DNA of 64,000 nucleotides from an uncultured Gammaproteobacteria bacterium (GTDB lineage: Bacteria > Pseudomonadota > Gammaproteobacteria > HK1), in NCBI GenBank assembly GCA_958295835.1, contig OY282378.1, positions 1,319,001 through 1,383,000 of the forward strand, written 5' to 3'. This document shows, one piece after another, positions 24,619-34,216 of the stretch (the stretch's first letter is position 1; each line of letters starts with the position of its first letter). The translations under genes were made by a program, and so were the position numbers. The notes beneath the pieces are model-generated. The model had not been told where the DNA came from, did not search any database, and saw only the letters and a program-made list of their open reading frames with translations.

Positions 24619-27172
24619 GTCGGTGCGAGCGCCGGGATTCGTACGGTCCGCCGCCGCGGTGATGCGCCACGAGGTCCGGCTCGCATTCCACTCCCCGATG
24701 AGCTACGTACTCGCCCTCGGTTTCGTGCTGAGCGTCGGTATTGCGACTTTCGCGGTCGGCGAGTTTCTGTCGACCGACGAGGCATCGGTGCGGCTCTTCA
24801 CGCTGTTCCTTCCCTGGGCCGCAATCGTGTTCGTTCCGGCACTCGCGATGCGGGCATGGCCGTCAGGACACGACGACCGCGGCCTCGAGCTCGCGATGTC
24901 CCTGCCGCTTGGCGATGGGGCACTGGTGACGGGGAAGTTTCTCGCCGGATTGATCATGTTCGCCTTCGTGCTGCTGTTGGCCGCGGTGTTTCCCGTCACG
25001 GTCCACTACCTCGGGGAGCCGGATCCCGGCGCGACGGCCGGTGCCTGGCTCGCTGCCTTCGCGCTGCTGGCGGCCTTCCATGCCGTCGCGCTCGGCGCGG
25101 CCGCGACGACCGTGGATACGACGGCCGCGTTCGTGGCCGGTGCGTGCGCTCTGTTCGCGCTGGTCATGGCCAGCACCGAAGGGGTGGCCCGTCACCTCGA
25201 CGACTGGCTGCCGGCCTGGAGCGTGGACGCGGTGACGTCGCTCGGCCCCCGCCGCTGGATCGAGGAGCTGTCCAACGGCCGGGTGGGAGCGGGCTCCCTC
25301 GCGTACTTCGGGCTCATGCCGGTGCTCGCACTTGCGATCACCCGTGGTCTCGTCGCCGCGCGTCGGATGGCGGCCCCCATGCGCGCTGTGGTGCTGCGCG
25401 GCGCGGGCGGGTTCGTCGTGCTTGCCGTCGCTCTCGGTGCGGTCACCACTCTCGCGGAGCAATGGGGCGGGTTCATCGACATCAGCGAAGAGCGCGAGCA
25501 CACACTCGCGCCGGGGACTCGCGCCATCCTCGAATCGTTGCCGGGCGAGGTCACCGCGACGCTGTTCTGGAGCACGGAGCAGGACGGCGTCCCCGCGGCC
25601 ATCCGCACCCACGCACGCCGTGCCCGGGCGATGCTCGATGCTCTCGCGCGTTCAAGCCGCGAAAAGCTCGCCGTGGACCGGCGAGATCCGCGCCCCGACT
25701 CCGAGACGGAGATTGCCGCCCTCGGGGCGGGAATGCGCAGGGTCCCGATGACGAGCGGCGATGCGTTCTTCCTCGGCGTCGAGCTGCGCCACGGGACGCG
25801 TACCCTGCCGGTGCCGTATCTCGACGTCGATCGCGCTCGGCTCCTCGAATACGACGTCGTGTCCGCGCTGAGCGCGCTGGTGCGCGAACGCACGCCGCGC
25901 GTCGCGGTGCTCAGCCCGCTCGTCGCACCGCGTGCGATCGAGACGGGACGCGAAGGACTGTCGTTTCTCGCCGAGCTGCGCGCGACCAGCGATCTCGCAG
26001 TGGTGCCGTACTTCGCGGACGCGCTGCCGGCCGGTCTCGACGTGCTTCTCGTCATCGACGCCCCGGTGCTGAAACGTTCGATGCTCCGCGCCATCGACCG
26101 CTTCGTCGCGGAAGGCGGCACCCTGATCGCGCTCCTCGACCCCTTCGTCCGATTCAATCGAGCCAGCCAGCGCACCAGGCCGGCACCGTCCGACGAGCTC
26201 GACGACATCACCGATCTCGTCGCGGCGTTCGGGTTCCGTTTCAACGTAAGCGAGGTAGTGGGCGACGAATCGTTCACGGCCCCGGTGTCCATCGGCGGGG
26301 CCGGCGCCACCGGCTATCCATTCTGGATACGGGTCCCGGAGGCGGGGCTCGCGACGTCGCATCCGGTGACCGGCGCGCTGCGGGAGCTGTTGTTCGCGGA
26401 GCCGGGTGCGCTGGACATCGACGCCGGGCGCGGCATCGTGCCCCTGGTGGTCACGAGCACACACAGCGGGGTGCTCGCCCGCGAGCGCTTTCCGGATGCG
26501 ACTCCCGAACGGCTGGCCTCCGAGTTCGTCCAGGCTGAAGGTGCCCGCGTGCTCGCGGCCTATGCTTCCGGCCCGTTCCCGAGCGCGGTCGACGGTGCGC
26601 CGGGAGCGGCGACCGCGCGAGTGTTCGTGGTGGCGGACGTGGACTGGATCTTCGATCCCTTCTCGGTCGAGGTTGCGGATGCGGCGGGCCGGACCCTGAC
26701 GCGGCCCATCAACGACAACCACGCGTTCCTCGCCAACATGGCGGCATTCGGCAGCGGTGCGGCATCCCTCGCCGAGATCCGCTCGCGAGGCCGGCTTCGC
26801 CGCCCGTTCACCCGAATCGAGCAGATCTTCCGCGAGGGCGAGGCGGATACGCGGGAAGAGCTGTCGGAGCTCGCCCGCCGGATCGCGGAAGGCGAACGCC
26901 ACATCGAGAAGCTGATCGCCGCATCAGGGGCTTCTTCACCGGAGCGGCTCGGGGGCGAAATCGCCGCGATGGTCACCGAGATCCGCCGGCGTCTTCTGCC
27001 GCTACGCCACCGCGAGCGCGAGATCCGTGCGCAGATTCGCGCCGGGGTCGATGCATTGGAGGCGCGGGTCATCGCCGTCAACTTCGTCGCACCCGTCGTG
27101 CTCGTCTCGACCCTCGCGGGCATCATCGCGTGGCGCCGGCGGCGCGTGCGGGGCGACTGGATGAAGTCATGA
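24605..27172 (+). CDS. Fused GldF-GldG-type ABC transporter membrane/auxiliary protein
   Basis: An 855-residue protein starting GTG (24605, or 24623). Residues about 1-240 are an ABC-2 permease of the GldF type with about six membrane helices. A further helix near 265-285 leads into a large GldG-like extracytoplasmic domain, with LYxDVDRARLLEYD-type and VLLVIDAPVLKRSMLRAID stretches. It ends with a coiled-coil-like segment (about 760-820) and a final membrane helix before a basic tail. GldF and GldG are usually separate genes, so this is a fusion. It is co-translated with the GldA-like ATPase. Confidence 0.85.
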   Translation: MASRESVRAPGFVRSAAAVMRHEVRLAFHSPMSYVLALGFVLSVGIATFAVGEFLSTDEASVRLFTLFLPWAAIVFVPALAMRAWPSGHDDRGLELAMSLPLGDGALVTGKFLAGLIMFAFVLLLAAVFPVTVHYLGEPDPGATAGAWLAAFALLAAFHAVALGAAATTVDTTAAFVAGACALFALVMASTEGVARHLDDWLPAWSVDAVTSLGPRRWIEELSNGRVGAGSLAYFGLMPVLALAITRGLVAARRMAAPMRAVVLRGAGGFVVLAVALGAVTTLAEQWGGFIDISEEREHTLAPGTRAILESLPGEVTATLFWSTEQDGVPAAIRTHARRARAMLDALARSSREKLAVDRRDPRPDSETEIAALGAGMRRVPMTSGDAFFLGVELRHGTRTLPVPYLDVDRARLLEYDVVSALSALVRERTPRVAVLSPLVAPRAIETGREGLSFLAELRATSDLAVVPYFADALPAGLDVLLVIDAPVLKRSMLRAIDRFVAEGGTLIALLDPFVRFNRASQRTRPAPSDELDDITDLVAAFGFRFNVSEVVGDESFTAPVSIGGAGATGYPFWIRVPEAGLATSHPVTGALRELLFAEPGALDIDAGRGIVPLVVTSTHSGVLARERFPDATPERLASEFVQAEGARVLAAYASGPFPSAVDGAPGAATARVFVVADVDWIFDPFSVEVADAAGRTLTRPINDNHAFLANMAAFGSGAASLAEIRSRGRLRRPFTRIEQIFREGEADTREELSELARRIAEGERHIEKLIAASGASSPERLGGEIAAMVTEIRRRLLPLRHREREIRAQIRAGVDALEARVIAVNFVAPVVLVSTLAGIIAWRRRRVRGDWMKS

Positions 27173-27192
27173 AGTGAAGGCCGGCTTCGGCC

Positions 27193-28089
27193 TCATGCGA
27201 CCTTCGCGTCATGCATCGACGGGAGCCCGAGGATTCCCCGCGCCTCCTCCACCGTCGCGACACGTCCACCGAGCTCCCGGATGATGCGAACGCCCTTCTC
27301 GACGAGCTCGCGGTTGCCCTTGCACTTCACGCCGCGTTCGAGATAGACCGCATCTTCCATGCCGATTCGGCAGTGTCCTCCGAGAAGGAACGCCTGCGCC
27401 AGCATCGGAAACGCCCACCGGCTCGCGCCGAACGCGGCCCATTCGCAGTGACGCGGCAGCAGCGATTTCGCGTAGAGCATCGTTTCACTGCCCGGGGAGA
27501 AGCCGTACTTCACCCCGGTGACGATCTGGAACAGGGTCGGCTCGCGCAGGGTTCCGTCCTCGATGAGCTCGTGCGCGAGCTGGATGTCGCCGCCATCGAA
27601 GACTTCTAGCTCGGGTTTCACACCGGCCGCGTAGATGCGCTCGGCCATGATGCGAATGTTGCGAGGGCTGTTGATCACCGCTCCTCCACCGAACCACATC
27701 GTGTTCAGGTCGAGGCTGCAAATTTCGGGCCTCAGCGCCACCACATGCTCGGTGCGGACCTCCGGAGTGGTCAGCATCGTCGCCGGCGCCGCCACCTTGG
27801 GATCGTCGTCGCTCGGCACGAACCGCCCTCCGGGTCCGGTGGTGAGGTTGATGATCAGGTCGGTGTCGCTCTTTCGGATGCGTTCGACCACCTCGCGGTA
27901 GTACCCGATTTCCATGCTCGGCTTGCCGGAGCCAGGGTCGCGCACGTGGATGTGGCAGATGGCTGCGCCTGCCTTCGCCGCGGCGATGCAGTCAGCGGCG
28001 ATCTCGGCCGGAGTGACCGGGAGGGTCTCGTTGTGCTCGCGCGTCGTGTGACCACCGGTCACGGCGCAGGACAGGATCGTGGGCTTCAT
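27193..28089 (-). CDS. Beta-keto acid cleavage enzyme (BKACE, DUF849)
   Basis: A 298-residue zinc TIM-barrel enzyme of the BKACE family, which condenses a beta-keto acid with acetyl-CoA. Family motifs are CHIHVRDP (zinc His pair), NLTTGPGGRF, the strand VKPELEVFDGGDI and GGHCRIGMEDA near the end. The ATG at 28089 has GAGGA upstream, and that stretch is part of a short tandem repeat. The gene converges with the GldFG gene and diverges from the aap operon. The substrate class (for example 3-keto-5-aminohexanoate or dehydrocarnitine) cannot be set from sequence by eye. Confidence 0.9.
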   Translation of the reverse strand: MKPTILSCAVTGGHTTREHNETLPVTPAEIAADCIAAAKAGAAICHIHVRDPGSGKPSMEIGYYREVVERIRKSDTDLIINLTTGPGGRFVPSDDDPKVAAPATMLTTPEVRTEHVVALRPEICSLDLNTMWFGGGAVINSPRNIRIMAERIYAAGVKPELEVFDGGDIQLAHELIEDGTLREPTLFQIVTGVKYGFSPGSETMLYAKSLLPRHCEWAAFGASRWAFPMLAQAFLLGGHCRIGMEDAVYLERGVKCKGNRELVEKGVRIIRELGGRVATVEEARGILGLPSMHDAKVA

Positions 28090-28123
28090 GGTCGGTCCTC
28101 GGGTCGGTCCTCGGGTCGGTCAG
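28090..28123. repeat. 12-bp tandem repeat (about 2.8 units)
   Basis: GGTCGGTCCTCG at 28090-28101 repeats exactly at 28102-28113 and partially from 28114. On the minus strand it duplicates the GAGGA ribosome-binding stretch in front of the BKACE gene. Confidence 0.7.
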
Positions 28124-28411
28124 GAGGGCGATGGTGCATCGCCCGGATGGCTGCCCTGATGGTACCAAGCGCGTCCGGGCTCCGGGGAGGCGAGTTGGAC
28201 CGAGGCTTTGAAGCCGCTCGATTCGCGAGATCGAGAGATCGCGATCGTTGCGCCGATAGGCCCTGGAAGGCCCGTATTCGATGGACAAGGCCGGGAAGCT
28301 GTAGTTACCATCCGCACGCATTGGCCAACGGACCAATGTCGATCCTGAAGGGACGGCCCGAGCCCTCCGGGTGATCAAACGCAGGAAGCTTACCTACGTA
28401 AGGAGCGACTC
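28124..28411. promoter_or_regulatory. BKACE-aapJ divergent region with candidate operator
   Basis: The inverted repeat CATTGG-8 bp-CCAATG lies at 28319-28338, about 75 bp before aapJ. Its shape resembles operators of FCD-type GntR regulators, but no regulator gene is nearby. AAGGAG just before 28412 is the aapJ ribosome-binding site. No other gene is seen. Confidence 0.4.
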
Positions 28412-29437
28412 ATGAAGAACGGCATGACAAACGTAACCGTCGGAGCACTCGCGCTCGCGCTCGGCCTTGCCGGCAGCGCGCAAGCCGGTACGCTCGAAGA
28501 CGTGCAAGCCCGTGGCGTATTGAACTGCGTCGTCAGCACCGGCGTCGCCGGCTTCGCCTACCCGGACGACGCGGGCAAGTGGCACGGCTTCGACGTCGAC
28601 TTCTGCCGCGCCACCGCGGCCGCCGTCCTCGGCGATCCGGAGGCGATCAAGGCCGTCACCTCGACCGGCAAGACGCGCTTCACCAAGCTGAACGCCGGCG
28701 AAGGCGACGTGCTCTGGCGCAACACCACCATCACCTTCTCCCGGGACGTCGGCGTGAAGCTGCGCTTCCACGGGGTCAACTACTACGACGGCCAAGGCTT
28801 CATGGTGCCCAAGTCGCTGGGCATATCCAGCGCGAAGGAGCTGGACGGCGCCTCGGTCTGCATCCAGACCGGCACCACCACGGAGCTCAACCTCGCCGAC
28901 TACTTCCACAGCAACGGCATGAAGTACGAGGCGGTGACCATCGAGACCAACAACGAGGCACGCCAGAACTACCTCGCCGGACGGTGCGACGTGTACACCA
29001 CGGACGCATCCGGCCTCGCGGCCACTCGGTCCACCTTCACCGATCCGGAGAATCACGTCGTCCTGCCCGAGATCATCTCCAAGGAGCCGCTCGGGCCCGC
29101 CACCCGTCACGGCGACGACCAGTGGTCGGACATCGTGACCTGGGTGCTGAACGCGACGGTGACGGCGGAGGAGAAGGGCGTGACCTCGGCAAACGTCGAC
29201 GACATGAAGGCGAACTCCAAGGATCCCGAGGTGCTGCGGCTGCTGGGGGCTGAAGGCAACCAGGGAGCGGAGCTCGGCTTGAGCGCCGACTGGGCCTACA
29301 ACATCATCAAGTCGGTCGGCAACTACGGCGAAATCTTCGAGCGCAACATCGGGGTGAACACGCCGATCGGTCTCGCGCGGGGCCTCAACGCGCTGTGGAC
29401 CGATGGAGGGCTCCAGTACTCGCCGCCGTTCCGTTGA
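28412..29437 (+). CDS. aapJ: General L-amino acid ABC transporter, periplasmic binding protein
   Basis: A 341-residue periplasmic binding protein with a signal peptide cleaved near QAG. Family stretches are TLEDVQARGVLNCVVSTGVA, FDVDFCRATAAAVLGDPEA and YDGQGFMVPKSLG. It binds a wide range of L-amino acids and begins the aapJQMP operon. AAGGAG lies a few bases before the ATG at 28412. A strong terminator-like hairpin separates it from aapQ, which should raise its level over the membrane subunits. Confidence 0.93.
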   Translation: MKNGMTNVTVGALALALGLAGSAQAGTLEDVQARGVLNCVVSTGVAGFAYPDDAGKWHGFDVDFCRATAAAVLGDPEAIKAVTSTGKTRFTKLNAGEGDVLWRNTTITFSRDVGVKLRFHGVNYYDGQGFMVPKSLGISSAKELDGASVCIQTGTTTELNLADYFHSNGMKYEAVTIETNNEARQNYLAGRCDVYTTDASGLAATRSTFTDPENHVVLPEIISKEPLGPATRHGDDQWSDIVTWVLNATVTAEEKGVTSANVDDMKANSKDPEVLRLLGAEGNQGAELGLSADWAYNIIKSVGNYGEIFERNIGVNTPIGLARGLNALWTDGGLQYSPPFR

Positions 29438-29465
29438 GCGCGACCTGACCCGAAGTCCGAGGCAA

Positions 29466-29500
29466 GCGCTGGCGCGTTCCCGCGCGCCAGCGCGCCTTTT
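29466..29500 (+). terminator. Terminator-like hairpin between aapJ and aapQ
   Basis: GCGCTGGCGCG at 29466-29476 pairs perfectly with CGCGCCAGCGC at 29483-29493 around a six-base loop, followed by GCC and TTTT. It is a good partial intrinsic terminator. Confidence 0.75.
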
Positions 29501-29514
29501 CCTTCCCCGGGCAG

Positions 29515-30711
29515 ATGTCGATGGCGATCGCTTCCGTCGAGAACCGCAGCTCGATCGCAAGCCTCTGGCGTAACAAGGAGGCACGATCGATCATCGTGCA
29601 GATCATCACCATGACGGTGGTGTTCGCCTTGGTGGCGCTGGCGCTTCGCAACGTCGCCGTCAACCTGGAAGCGATCGGAAAGGAATTCAGCTTCGATTTT
29701 CTGACTGCGCCAGCCGCCTACGACATCACCTTTTCACCCTTCCTCGACTACACCTCCCGCGACACGCACCTGATCGCAGCCGCGGTCGGCATTCTGAACA
29801 CCCTGCTCGTCGCAGTCTGCGGCATCGCGTTCGCGACGCTGCTCGGCTTTACGATGGGCGTCCTCCGGCTGTCCGGCAACTGGCTGATCAGCCGCATGGC
29901 CTACGTATTCATCGAGTTCACCCGCAACGTTCCGGTGCTGCTGCACATTCTTCTCGTGCACGGGATCGTGGTCACCACCCTGCCGGCGCCGCGCAACGCC
30001 ATCGGCATCGGCGACACGATGTTCGTCTCCAACCGTGGCTTCTACGTGCCGGCCCCGGTGTTCGAGGACGGGGCCGGCATCGTCGGCGCGGTGCTCGTGA
30101 TCGCGATCGTCGCCGCGATGGGATTTCGCCGGTGGGCGAAGCGCATGCAGGACGACACCGGGAAAATCTACCCGGTGTTCTGGATCTGTACCGGAATCGT
30201 CGCCGGGGCGACGGCGGTTGCCTTTCTTGCGGCCGGTATGCCCCTGTCCTGGGAGGTGCCGGCGCTCAAGGGATTCAACTTCAAGGGCGGCATGGCGCTG
30301 AAGCCGGAATTCCTGGCCCTGTGGCTCGCGCTCTCCTACTACACCTCGTGCTTCATCGCCGAGATCGTCCGCGCCGGAATCCTCGCGGTCAGCCACGGTC
30401 AGACCGAGGCTGCGCACGCGCTGGGCCTGCGGCAGAACCGGACCCTGCAGCTCGTCGTCATCCCGCAGGCGTTGCGCATCATCGTGCCTCCCCTCGTCAG
30501 CCAGTATCTGAACCTCACCAAGAACTCCTCGCTGGCCATCGCCATCGGCTACATGGACGTCGTCGCCACCATCGGCGGCATCTCCCTGATGCAGACCGGC
30601 AAGGAAGTGGAGACGATGATCATCGTGCTGGGGGTCTACCTCGTCTTCTCGCTGACCATCTCGGCGTTCATGAACTGGTTCAACCGCAGCATCAGGCTCA
30701 AGGAGAGATAG
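29515..30711 (+). CDS. aapQ: General L-amino acid ABC transporter permease AapQ
   Basis: A 398-residue inner-membrane permease with around eight membrane segments, longer than ordinary HisQ-type permeases as typical for AapQ. The ATPase-contact loop is in the C-terminal third (GQTEAAHALGLRQNRTLQLV). VFIEFTRNVPVLLHILLVH marks the conserved FRGTP-equivalent region. An ATG at 29521 is an alternative start. It works with AapM as a heterodimer. Confidence 0.93.
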   Translation: MSMAIASVENRSSIASLWRNKEARSIIVQIITMTVVFALVALALRNVAVNLEAIGKEFSFDFLTAPAAYDITFSPFLDYTSRDTHLIAAAVGILNTLLVAVCGIAFATLLGFTMGVLRLSGNWLISRMAYVFIEFTRNVPVLLHILLVHGIVVTTLPAPRNAIGIGDTMFVSNRGFYVPAPVFEDGAGIVGAVLVIAIVAAMGFRRWAKRMQDDTGKIYPVFWICTGIVAGATAVAFLAAGMPLSWEVPALKGFNFKGGMALKPEFLALWLALSYYTSCFIAEIVRAGILAVSHGQTEAAHALGLRQNRTLQLVVIPQALRIIVPPLVSQYLNLTKNSSLAIAIGYMDVVATIGGISLMQTGKEVETMIIVLGVYLVFSLTISAFMNWFNRSIRLKER

Positions 30712-30762
30712 CGTGCCGGACGGCCGGTCCCATACCAATACGCCACGCTGCCGCTGCCGGCC

Positions 30763-31899
30763 ATGACCGAGTCGGCCACCGCCTCGCGTTACGCCCCCGG
30801 GACCCACCCGGATCTGCCGCCGCCGAGACGAACCACCGGCGTCGCCGGGTGGATGTACAAGAACCTCTTCTCGTCTCCGCTGAACATCGCGCTGACCGTG
30901 ATCGGGGCCTTCGTCCTCTACTCGATCGTTCCCCCGATGCTGGAATGGGCGTTCCTGAAGTCGATCTGGACCGCGGAGTCGCGCGTCGAATGCTGGGACA
31001 AGATGGAAGTGCCGGAAGAAGCGGCCTGCTGGGCGTTCATCAAGGGGCGGCTGAACATCTTCATCTACGGGTTCTACCCCGAGGCGGAGCGCTGGCGGGT
31101 CAACGTATCGTTCGTGCTGTTGATCTTCGCGGTCCTGCCGGTCCTCTACGACAGGCTCCCGCAGCGAAAACGCTGGTTCTGGTACGTGGCCGCGTTCCCG
31201 TTCCTGGCCGGCTGGCTGCTGGTCGGCGGATTCGGCCTCACGCCGGTGGACACCGACCAGTTCGGCGGCTTCATGCTGACCCTCATCATCGGCGTCACCG
31301 GGATCTCGTTCTCGCTGCCGATCGGTATCGCTCTCGCACTGGGACGCACCTCCGACCTGCCGGCGTTGCGCATCCTGTGCGTGCTGTTCATCGAGTTCAT
31401 TCGCGGCGTGCCGCTGATCGCCCTGCTGTTCGTCGCATCGACGATGCTCAACTACTTCCTGCCGCCCGGCACCACCTTCGATCTGCTCATGCGCGTACTG
31501 ATCATGGTGACCTTGTTCTCCGCCGCCTACATTGCGGAGGTCGTACGCGGCGGCCTGCAGGGGATTCCGAAGGGCCAGGTCGAGGCGGCGGACTCGCTGG
31601 GCCTCCCGTACTGGAAGGCACAGCGGCTGATCGTCCTGCCCCAGGCGTTGAAGATCTCGATACCCGGCATCGTCAACACCTTCATCGGGCTGTACAAGGA
31701 CACCACCCTGGTGCTCATCATCGGCATGCTGGACCCCCTCGGCATCGGCAACGCGTCGCTCGCGGATGCGGTGTGGGCGGGGCTCGCCCGTGAGGTGTAC
31801 CTGTTCATCGCCGTCTTCTTCTTCCTGTGCTGCTTCGGGATGTCGCGCTACTCGCTGTATCTCGAGCGAAAGCTCCACACCGGCCACGAGGAAATCTAG
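30763..31899 (+). CDS. aapM: General L-amino acid ABC transporter permease AapM
   Basis: A 378-residue permease paralogous to AapQ. After an N-terminal proline-rich leader ([12 protein letters not shown]) it has several membrane spans. [18 protein letters not shown] and [20 protein letters not shown] are the conserved channel and ATPase-contact regions. It carries the enlarged N-terminal part with a periplasmic loop containing Cys residues ([14 protein letters not shown]) that is characteristic of AapM. It is followed by aapP after about 150 bp. Confidence 0.93.
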   Translation: MTESATASRYAPGTHPDLPPPRRTTGVAGWMYKNLFSSPLNIALTVIGAFVLYSIVPPMLEWAFLKSIWTAESRVECWDKMEVPEEAACWAFIKGRLNIFIYGFYPEAERWRVNVSFVLLIFAVLPVLYDRLPQRKRWFWYVAAFPFLAGWLLVGGFGLTPVDTDQFGGFMLTLIIGVTGISFSLPIGIALALGRTSDLPALRILCVLFIEFIRGVPLIALLFVASTMLNYFLPPGTTFDLLMRVLIMVTLFSAAYIAEVVRGGLQGIPKGQVEAADSLGLPYWKAQRLIVLPQALKISIPGIVNTFIGLYKDTTLVLIIGMLDPLGIGNASLADAVWAGLAREVYLFIAVFFFLCCFGMSRYSLYLERKLHTGHEEI

Positions 31900-32050
31900 T
31901 GTCCATGCTGCCCGAACCGTCGGCAGGCGGGCACGTCTCCGCAACCCGTTCCAACTCCATCGGCGACGCTGGATGCGGGCGGATGAACGGCCGTATTTCC
32001 TGCCCCGTGAAGTCGGCCGGACGACACCCGGAAGAAGCCGGGCAATCGAC

Positions 32051-32860
32051 ATGGGAGCCGAATCCATGGCAACGGTAGACAGGACGGTGGGCGGACGACG
32101 GCCCGGCTCGACGATGGATGCCTCCGAGATCAGCATCTCGATCCATGGCATGCACAAGTGGTTCGGCCAGTTTCACGTGCTCAAGGACATCAACCTCGAG
32201 GTCAAGCGCGGCGAGCGCATCGTGATCTGCGGCCCGTCGGGTTCGGGCAAGTCGACCCTGATCCGGTGCATCAACCGGCTGGAGGAGCACCAGCAGGGCT
32301 CGATCGTGGTCGACGGAACCAAGCTCACCAACGACCTCAAGAACATCGAGATCATCCGCTCCGAGGTGGGCATGGTGTTCCAGCACTTCAACCTGTTTCC
32401 CCATCTCACGGCGCTGGAGAACTGCACGCTCGCGCCGATCTGGGTGCGCAAGATGCCGAAGGCGGAGGCGGAGGAGGCCGCCATGCGCTACCTCGAGCGG
32501 GTCCGCATCCCCGAGCAGGCCGGCAAGTACCCGGGCCAGCTTTCGGGCGGCCAGCAGCAGCGGGTCGCCATCGCCCGCTCGCTGTGCATGAACCCGCGCA
32601 TCATGCTCTTCGACGAGCCGACCTCGGCGCTGGACCCGGAGATGATCAAGGAAGTGCTCGAAGTCATGGTCGAACTCGCCGAGAGCGGTATGACGATGCT
32701 GGTGGTCACCCACGAGATGGGCTTCGCGACCGCCGTCTCGGACCGCGTGATCTTCATGGACGCGGGCGAGATCATCGAGGAGAACAGCCCGGAAGAGTTC
32801 TTCAAGAACCCTCGGCACGAGCGGACGAAGCTGTTCCTCAGCCAGATCCTGTCGCACTGA
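32051..32860 (+). CDS. aapP: General L-amino acid ABC transporter ATPase AapP
   Basis: A 269-residue ATPase of the polar amino-acid group. Motifs: [71 protein letters not shown]. Start sites at 32051, 32066 and 32114 are all possible, because no clear ribosome-binding site separates them and the family's conserved start is near [13 protein letters not shown]. It completes the aapJQMP operon. The 151-bp gap before it shows no gene. Confidence 0.92.
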   Translation: MGAESMATVDRTVGGRRPGSTMDASEISISIHGMHKWFGQFHVLKDINLEVKRGERIVICGPSGSGKSTLIRCINRLEEHQQGSIVVDGTKLTNDLKNIEIIRSEVGMVFQHFNLFPHLTALENCTLAPIWVRKMPKAEAEEAAMRYLERVRIPEQAGKYPGQLSGGQQQRVAIARSLCMNPRIMLFDEPTSALDPEMIKEVLEVMVELAESGMTMLVVTHEMGFATAVSDRVIFMDAGEIIEENSPEEFFKNPRHERTKLFLSQILSH

Positions 32861-32998
32861 ACCGCTCGCCGGCTTCCGGAGGCTTCCCCGCAAAGGCGCG
32901 GCGGCAAGCGTATGCACACCGCGAGACCGTACGCCATGCAGGTGTCCGGTCCTGAATCGGAATCGACGTCTCCCTGTCGTCGGGTGAATCGCGGGTAT

Positions 32999-34210
32999 CT
33001 AGCCTGACTCGGGGAAGTCGGCATCGCGCTTCTCGATCACCCGGATTCCGGCTGTCACGCCGAGCCCGGCCAGCCCGAGCGCGACCAGCAGCATCCAGCC
33101 CTGCTCCCAGCCTCCGAGCGATGCGACGAGCATGGCGAAGACGGGCGGTCCGGCGACGACACCGACATGGGAGCCCTGTACGACGAATCCGTTGACGGTG
33201 GCGACATGGTCGCGGCTCGGCGCGTGTGCGACGGTCCCGGCAAGGACTGCGGCGGGCAGCAGTCCGCCGACCGCGCTGAAGATCGCCGCAAGGGCTATCT
33301 TGAGCATCGCCGGCACGACACCGGAGAAGGCCCCGGCTGCGCACGGGGCCATGACGAGAAAGGTGATCGCAAGCAGCTTCCAGCGCGCGGCCCTGCGGTG
33401 GAGCAGCCATGCGCCGGCCAGACAGCCGATCACGTTGGCGCCGACCACCAGCGCGCCGGCGAGCGCCGCCGCCTCGTGGGTGCGGCCATGGGATTCGATG
33501 AGAAACGTCGGCATCCAGGTCACCACCGCGAAGAACTGGACGGTGTAGCAGGCGAACGCCGCGGCGAGCAGCCAGGGCCCGGGGCGGCGCAGCGCTTCGG
33601 TGCTGACGCGACCCGGGAAGTTCGGGCGCGCTGATATTCCTCGGGTGGCGACCAGCACGATCAGGAGGACGATCGCGGTGAGGCCCGCGTGGAGCAGCCA
33701 CAGGCCGCGCCAACCGAGCCCGGGCAACGCAAAGGGGGCGCTCAGCATCGCGATGGCCATTCCGGTCGGCATGTAGATGCTCCACGCTCCGAGTGCGAGC
33801 CCGTGATCGCGCGGGGGCGCGATGGCGACGATGATTCGCGGGGCGGAGACGGCGACGGTGACGAGGCCGAGTCCGGAGAGGACGCGGGTCGCGAGCAGGG
33901 CGGTTCCCGATTCGACGGCAGCGCCCCAGATCGATCCGGCGGTGAGAAAGACGAGTCCCGCGGCGAGGACCCGGCGGGCGCCGAGCCGATCGGCGGCCAG
34001 ACCGCTCGCGATGCCGAGGGTCGCGCCGATGAGGTTGAAGATCGAGGCGATCCATCCGGCCGCCACGAGGCCGAGATCGAGCTCCTCGCGCAGGGCCGGA
34101 AGCGCGGGCGGGACCTTGCCGACGTGCAGCGAGGCCGCAACCCCGCTCGCGATCATGGCGCCCACGACGATCCACCGGGTGGTTGCCGCACTCTCCGGGC
34201 GGCTCGGCAC
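32999..34210 (-). CDS. MFS transporter (CynX/NarK-like)
   Basis: A 403-residue major facilitator with twelve predicted helices. The loop 2-3 motif is visible as GLAADRLGARRVLAAGL, and a central cytoplasmic loop with RPNFPGRVSTEALRRPG separates the halves. It starts GTG at 34210, seven bases after the amidase stop, so the two form an operon. A carrier for the amidase substrate or product is an inference from that coupling. Confidence 0.85.
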   Translation of the reverse strand: MPSRPESAATTRWIVVGAMIASGVAASLHVGKVPPALPALREELDLGLVAAGWIASIFNLIGATLGIASGLAADRLGARRVLAAGLVFLTAGSIWGAAVESGTALLATRVLSGLGLVTVAVSAPRIIVAIAPPRDHGLALGAWSIYMPTGMAIAMLSAPFALPGLGWRGLWLLHAGLTAIVLLIVLVATRGISARPNFPGRVSTEALRRPGPWLLAAAFACYTVQFFAVVTWMPTFLIESHGRTHEAAALAGALVVGANVIGCLAGAWLLHRRAARWKLLAITFLVMAPCAAGAFSGVVPAMLKIALAAIFSAVGGLLPAAVLAGTVAHAPSRDHVATVNGFVVQGSHVGVVAGPPVFAMLVASLGGWEQGWMLLVALGLAGLGVTAGIRVIEKRDADFPESG

Positions 34211-34216
34211 GTGTAT

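Noticed and set aside
28090..28123. CRISPR-like direct repeats
   Set aside because: The unit is 12 bp, tandem without spacers, and no cas genes occur in the window.
29734..32157. 807-codon minus-strand open frame opposite aapQ and aapM
   Set aside because: The aap genes match family proteins end to end; the antisense frame has only Asp/Arg/Gln-rich filler.
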